Source: CAVTOO01 sp963736355
GTDB lineage: Bacteria; Pseudomonadota; Alphaproteobacteria; Rhizobiales; Xanthobacteraceae
DNA: 64,000 nt
Direction: 5' to 3'
Assembly: GCA_963736355.1 (NCBI GenBank)
Contig: CAVTOO010000002.1
Span: 1 to 64,000 of the forward strand
Shown piece after piece: positions 62,388 through 64,000 of this stretch. The notes beneath the pieces are model-generated. The model was not told the origin of the DNA, did not search any database, and saw only the letters and a program-made list of their open reading frames with translations. How positions within the stretch are numbered: position 1 is the stretch's first letter; each line of letters starts with the position of its first letter. A program made the translations under genes and the position numbers.

Positions 62388-63077
62388 ATGACACCACAGC
62401 CGCCCGACAACACGACCGCAAGCACCAAACCTCGAAGCGCCAAGCCTTGGCGACGCCGGGGCCTGATCGCGGCCGCCCTGATCGCAGGCGCCATCGCAGG
62501 ATGGGCGGGGATATACGGGATTGGCGGCCTCAAGCGCAATGCGGCTGGCGACCCGGCCTGCCGGGGGGCGGTGGAGACGGCGCAAAAATTGGCCCCCCTG
62601 AACCGGGGCGAGGTCGCAGCGCTGACGCTGGCCACCGTGCCGATGCGGCTGCCGGATCTGGCGTTCCGCGATGCCGCAGGCACTGAGCGCAAACTGTCGG
62701 ACTTCCGCGGCCGCACCGTTCTTCTCAATCTGTGGGCGACCTGGTGCGTGCCTTGCCGGCAGGAGATGCCGGCGCTCGATGCGCTGCAAGGCAAGCTCGG
62801 CGGCGACACGTTCGAGGTCGTGGCGATCAATATCGACACGCGCGACCTCGAGAAGCCGAAGGCCTGGCTGAAGGATGCCGGCATTACGCGGCTCGGCTAT
62901 TTCAGCGATGCCAACGCCCGGGTTTTCCAGGACCTGAAGATGATCAATCGCGCCTTCGGCATGCCGACATCGGTGCTGATCGATGCGCAGGGCTGCGAGA
63001 TTGCGTCATTGGCGGGCCCGGCCGAATGGGCGAGCGACGATGCGCTGAAATTGATCGGGGCTGCGCTGAAGCGCTAG
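62388..63077 (+). CDS. tlpA: TlpA-like thiol:disulfide interchange protein
   Basis: 229 residues from ATG 62388. Membrane anchor (GLIAAALIAGAIAGWAGIYG) then thioredoxin fold: LPDLAFRDAAGTERKLSDFR, active site LLNLWATWCVPCRQEMPALD (WCxxC), NIDTRDLEKPKAWLKDAGIT and GMPTSVLIDAQG (cis-Pro). In bradyrhizobia TlpA reduces factors for cytochrome oxidase copper insertion. Divergent from argH with 55 bp between starts. Intact. Confidence 0.92.
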   Translation: MTPQPPDNTTASTKPRSAKPWRRRGLIAAALIAGAIAGWAGIYGIGGLKRNAAGDPACRGAVETAQKLAPLNRGEVAALTLATVPMRLPDLAFRDAAGTERKLSDFRGRTVLLNLWATWCVPCRQEMPALDALQGKLGGDTFEVVAINIDTRDLEKPKAWLKDAGITRLGYFSDANARVFQDLKMINRAFGMPTSVLIDAQGCEIASLAGPAEWASDDALKLIGAALKR

Positions 63078-63391
63078 ACGACGACGTTGACGATGTTGTT
63101 CGTCACATAGGCCTGCATGCGCTCTTTCACTTTCGCGAGTTCCTTCTCGCGCGCATTGGTTTCGGCCGTGGTGACAGCCTGCTTGGCGCTCTTGGCCGCG
63201 GATTCCGCCTGCATGCGCTTGAGCGCCATGCGCGCGACGATCTCGGAGAGGCCTTCGGATTGCGTCGAACCTGCCCCGGTCAGCGAATCCGCCATCGACG
63301 CGTTCGCCTCCAGGAACGAGCGCATCGCCTCCTGACGCGCGAGGCGGTTCTCGTTTTCTTTCCAGATCGGGATGTTGTTGATCGACGACAT
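63074..63391 (-). CDS. Small hypothetical protein
   Basis: 105 residues, MSSINNIPIWKENENRLARQ; helical, Ala/Glu/Lys-rich (KQAVTTAETNAREKELAKVK), probably coiled coil. No signal or membrane segment. Its stop overlaps the tlpA stop on the other strand. Function unknown; possibly a secretion- or flagellum-related small protein, but only by its position next to the next gene. Confidence 0.6.
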   Translation of the reverse strand: MSSINNIPIWKENENRLARQEAMRSFLEANASMADSLTGAGSTQSEGLSEIVARMALKRMQAESAAKSAKQAVTTAETNAREKELAKVKERMQAYVTNNIVNVVV

Positions 63392-63447
63392 GATCGGCTC
63401 CGCCGCAGAGCATGCGGCGTGTTCGTAAATGAAGGGTTAATCCGGCC

Positions 63448-63687
63448 TCATGCGAGCCTGTCGACGGTGCGCGCAGACACGGACGGGTCGGCCTCAGCGG
63501 CGCCGGCGGGCACAGCCTGTTCGGGCCGCTCCACACCTGCGCCCTGCAAGGCGCTGGCGATGGTCTGCGACAGCGTGCGCTCGCCGTCCGGCAGCTTCGT
63601 CTCATCGAGCAAGGTCTTGCGCGTTCCCATGTGGCGGAACGCGTCGAGCCATGCCACCGTCAATCCGACCGAGACAGGGTTCATCAC
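63448..63687 (-). CDS. Small hypothetical protein
   Basis: 79 residues, MMNPVSVGLTVAWLDAFRHM; then GTRKTLLDETKLPDGERTLS. ATG 63687 after GGAGG (GCAGGAGGCC on the minus strand). No known motif. It stands 56 bp upstream of the 105-residue hypothetical on the same strand and may be cotranscribed. Confidence 0.5.
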   Translation of the reverse strand: MMNPVSVGLTVAWLDAFRHMGTRKTLLDETKLPDGERTLSQTIASALQGAGVERPEQAVPAGAAEADPSVSARTVDRLA

Positions 63688-63799
63688 GGCCTCCTGCCGC
63701 TAAACCCCCTCTCCCCTAAGTCCCGCGCGCATGCTCCGCCATCAGGCTTTCGGAGTCCTGAAAACCCGCGCGACAGCGGCGGAAAGACTTAACAAAATC

Positions 63800-64000
63800 T
63801 TAAGCGCGGACGCTCGCCTGGGCAGCCCGCCGCCGCTGAAACGCCTCGCGCAGCAGGTCGATCCCGAGCGCGAGGGGTAACGCGGCTGCCGACAACAGGG
63901 CGGACAAAAGATCCAGCCTGTTTCTGACGAAAGGCGTCGCGGCGAACAACACCCCGAAGAGAATGAGGATGAATGCCGCCGCGGCCACATAGCGCGCACG
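63800..64000 (-). CDS. Partial small membrane protein at window edge
   Basis: The minus-strand frame reaches the window edge and ends at 63800. It holds AAAAFILILFGVLFAATPFV and LDLLSALLSAAALPLALGID, two hydrophobic segments, and a basic tail REAFQRRRAAQASVRA. The start may lie outside. Function unknown. Confidence 0.4.
   Translation of the reverse strand, partial: RARYVAAAAFILILFGVLFAATPFVRNRLDLLSALLSAAALPLALGIDLLREAFQRRRAAQASVRA

Overview
The window looks like an alphaproteobacterium of the order Hyphomicrobiales, most like Bradyrhizobium, Rhodopseudomonas or Afipia. The signs are high GC, a 16S-Ile-Ala-23S-5S rRNA operon with a helix-9 intervening sequence in the 23S, alphaproteobacterial housekeeping genes (TIGR02302 protein, CpdR-type regulator, ftsEX, metX-metW, hisC-tyrA) and dispersed palindromic repeats. 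No database search was possible, so product names rest on recognised motifs and remembered family features.

Layout. (1) 1-3.8 kb is a patchwork: an OmpA-type barrel fragment joined to the tail of a P-type ATPase, an intact cytidylate-kinase-like/BON protein, frameshifted membrane hypotheticals and a secreted protein. (2) 3.8-7.1 kb holds the most notable locus: a two-gene SPARTA defence system (TIR-APAZ plus short Argonaute, overlapping by 4 bp), visibly AT-richer than its surroundings and lying next to the cut-off 3' end of a cyclopropane-fatty-acid synthase gene. An initiator tRNA-Met with its own terminator follows. (3) 7.7-30.4 kb is a catabolic and transport region: aldehyde dehydrogenase, GMC oxidoreductase, two SDRs, a TRAP transporter, a quinone reductase, two related MBL hydrolases around an FAH-family enzyme and a GST, Ogt, an alpha/beta hydrolase, an XRE-cupin regulator, GNAT, a methyltransferase, a GntR regulator with a perfect 24-bp palindromic operator, a PhyH dioxygenase, an SAF-domain dehydrogenase and a second TRAP binding protein. 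Most of these genes are broken by single-base indels that leave the rest of the protein well conserved; I count about 45. (4) 30.6-36.5 kb is one rRNA operon on the minus strand, with terminator and promoter visible. (5) 36.9-64 kb is a mostly intact housekeeping block: M23 peptidase, ClpB, MOSC, CHAP-type hydrolase, MetW/MetX, HisC/TyrA, DUF1428, DUF2125, ChaC, PlsC, YdcF, FtsEX, a zinc-ribbon protein, CpdR, the TIGR02302 protein, LysA, LptM, ArgH, a TlpA-like thioredoxin and small hypotheticals. Only three frameshifts were seen here.

The change in indel density and repeat family across the rRNA operon, and the chimeric join at the left edge, raise the question whether the contig is a true contiguous replicon. 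The frameshifts are best read as sequencing error, not natural gene decay. The SPARTA pair is intact and looks functional: the Argonaute would use a guide RNA to sense invading DNA and the TIR domain would then degrade NAD(P)+.
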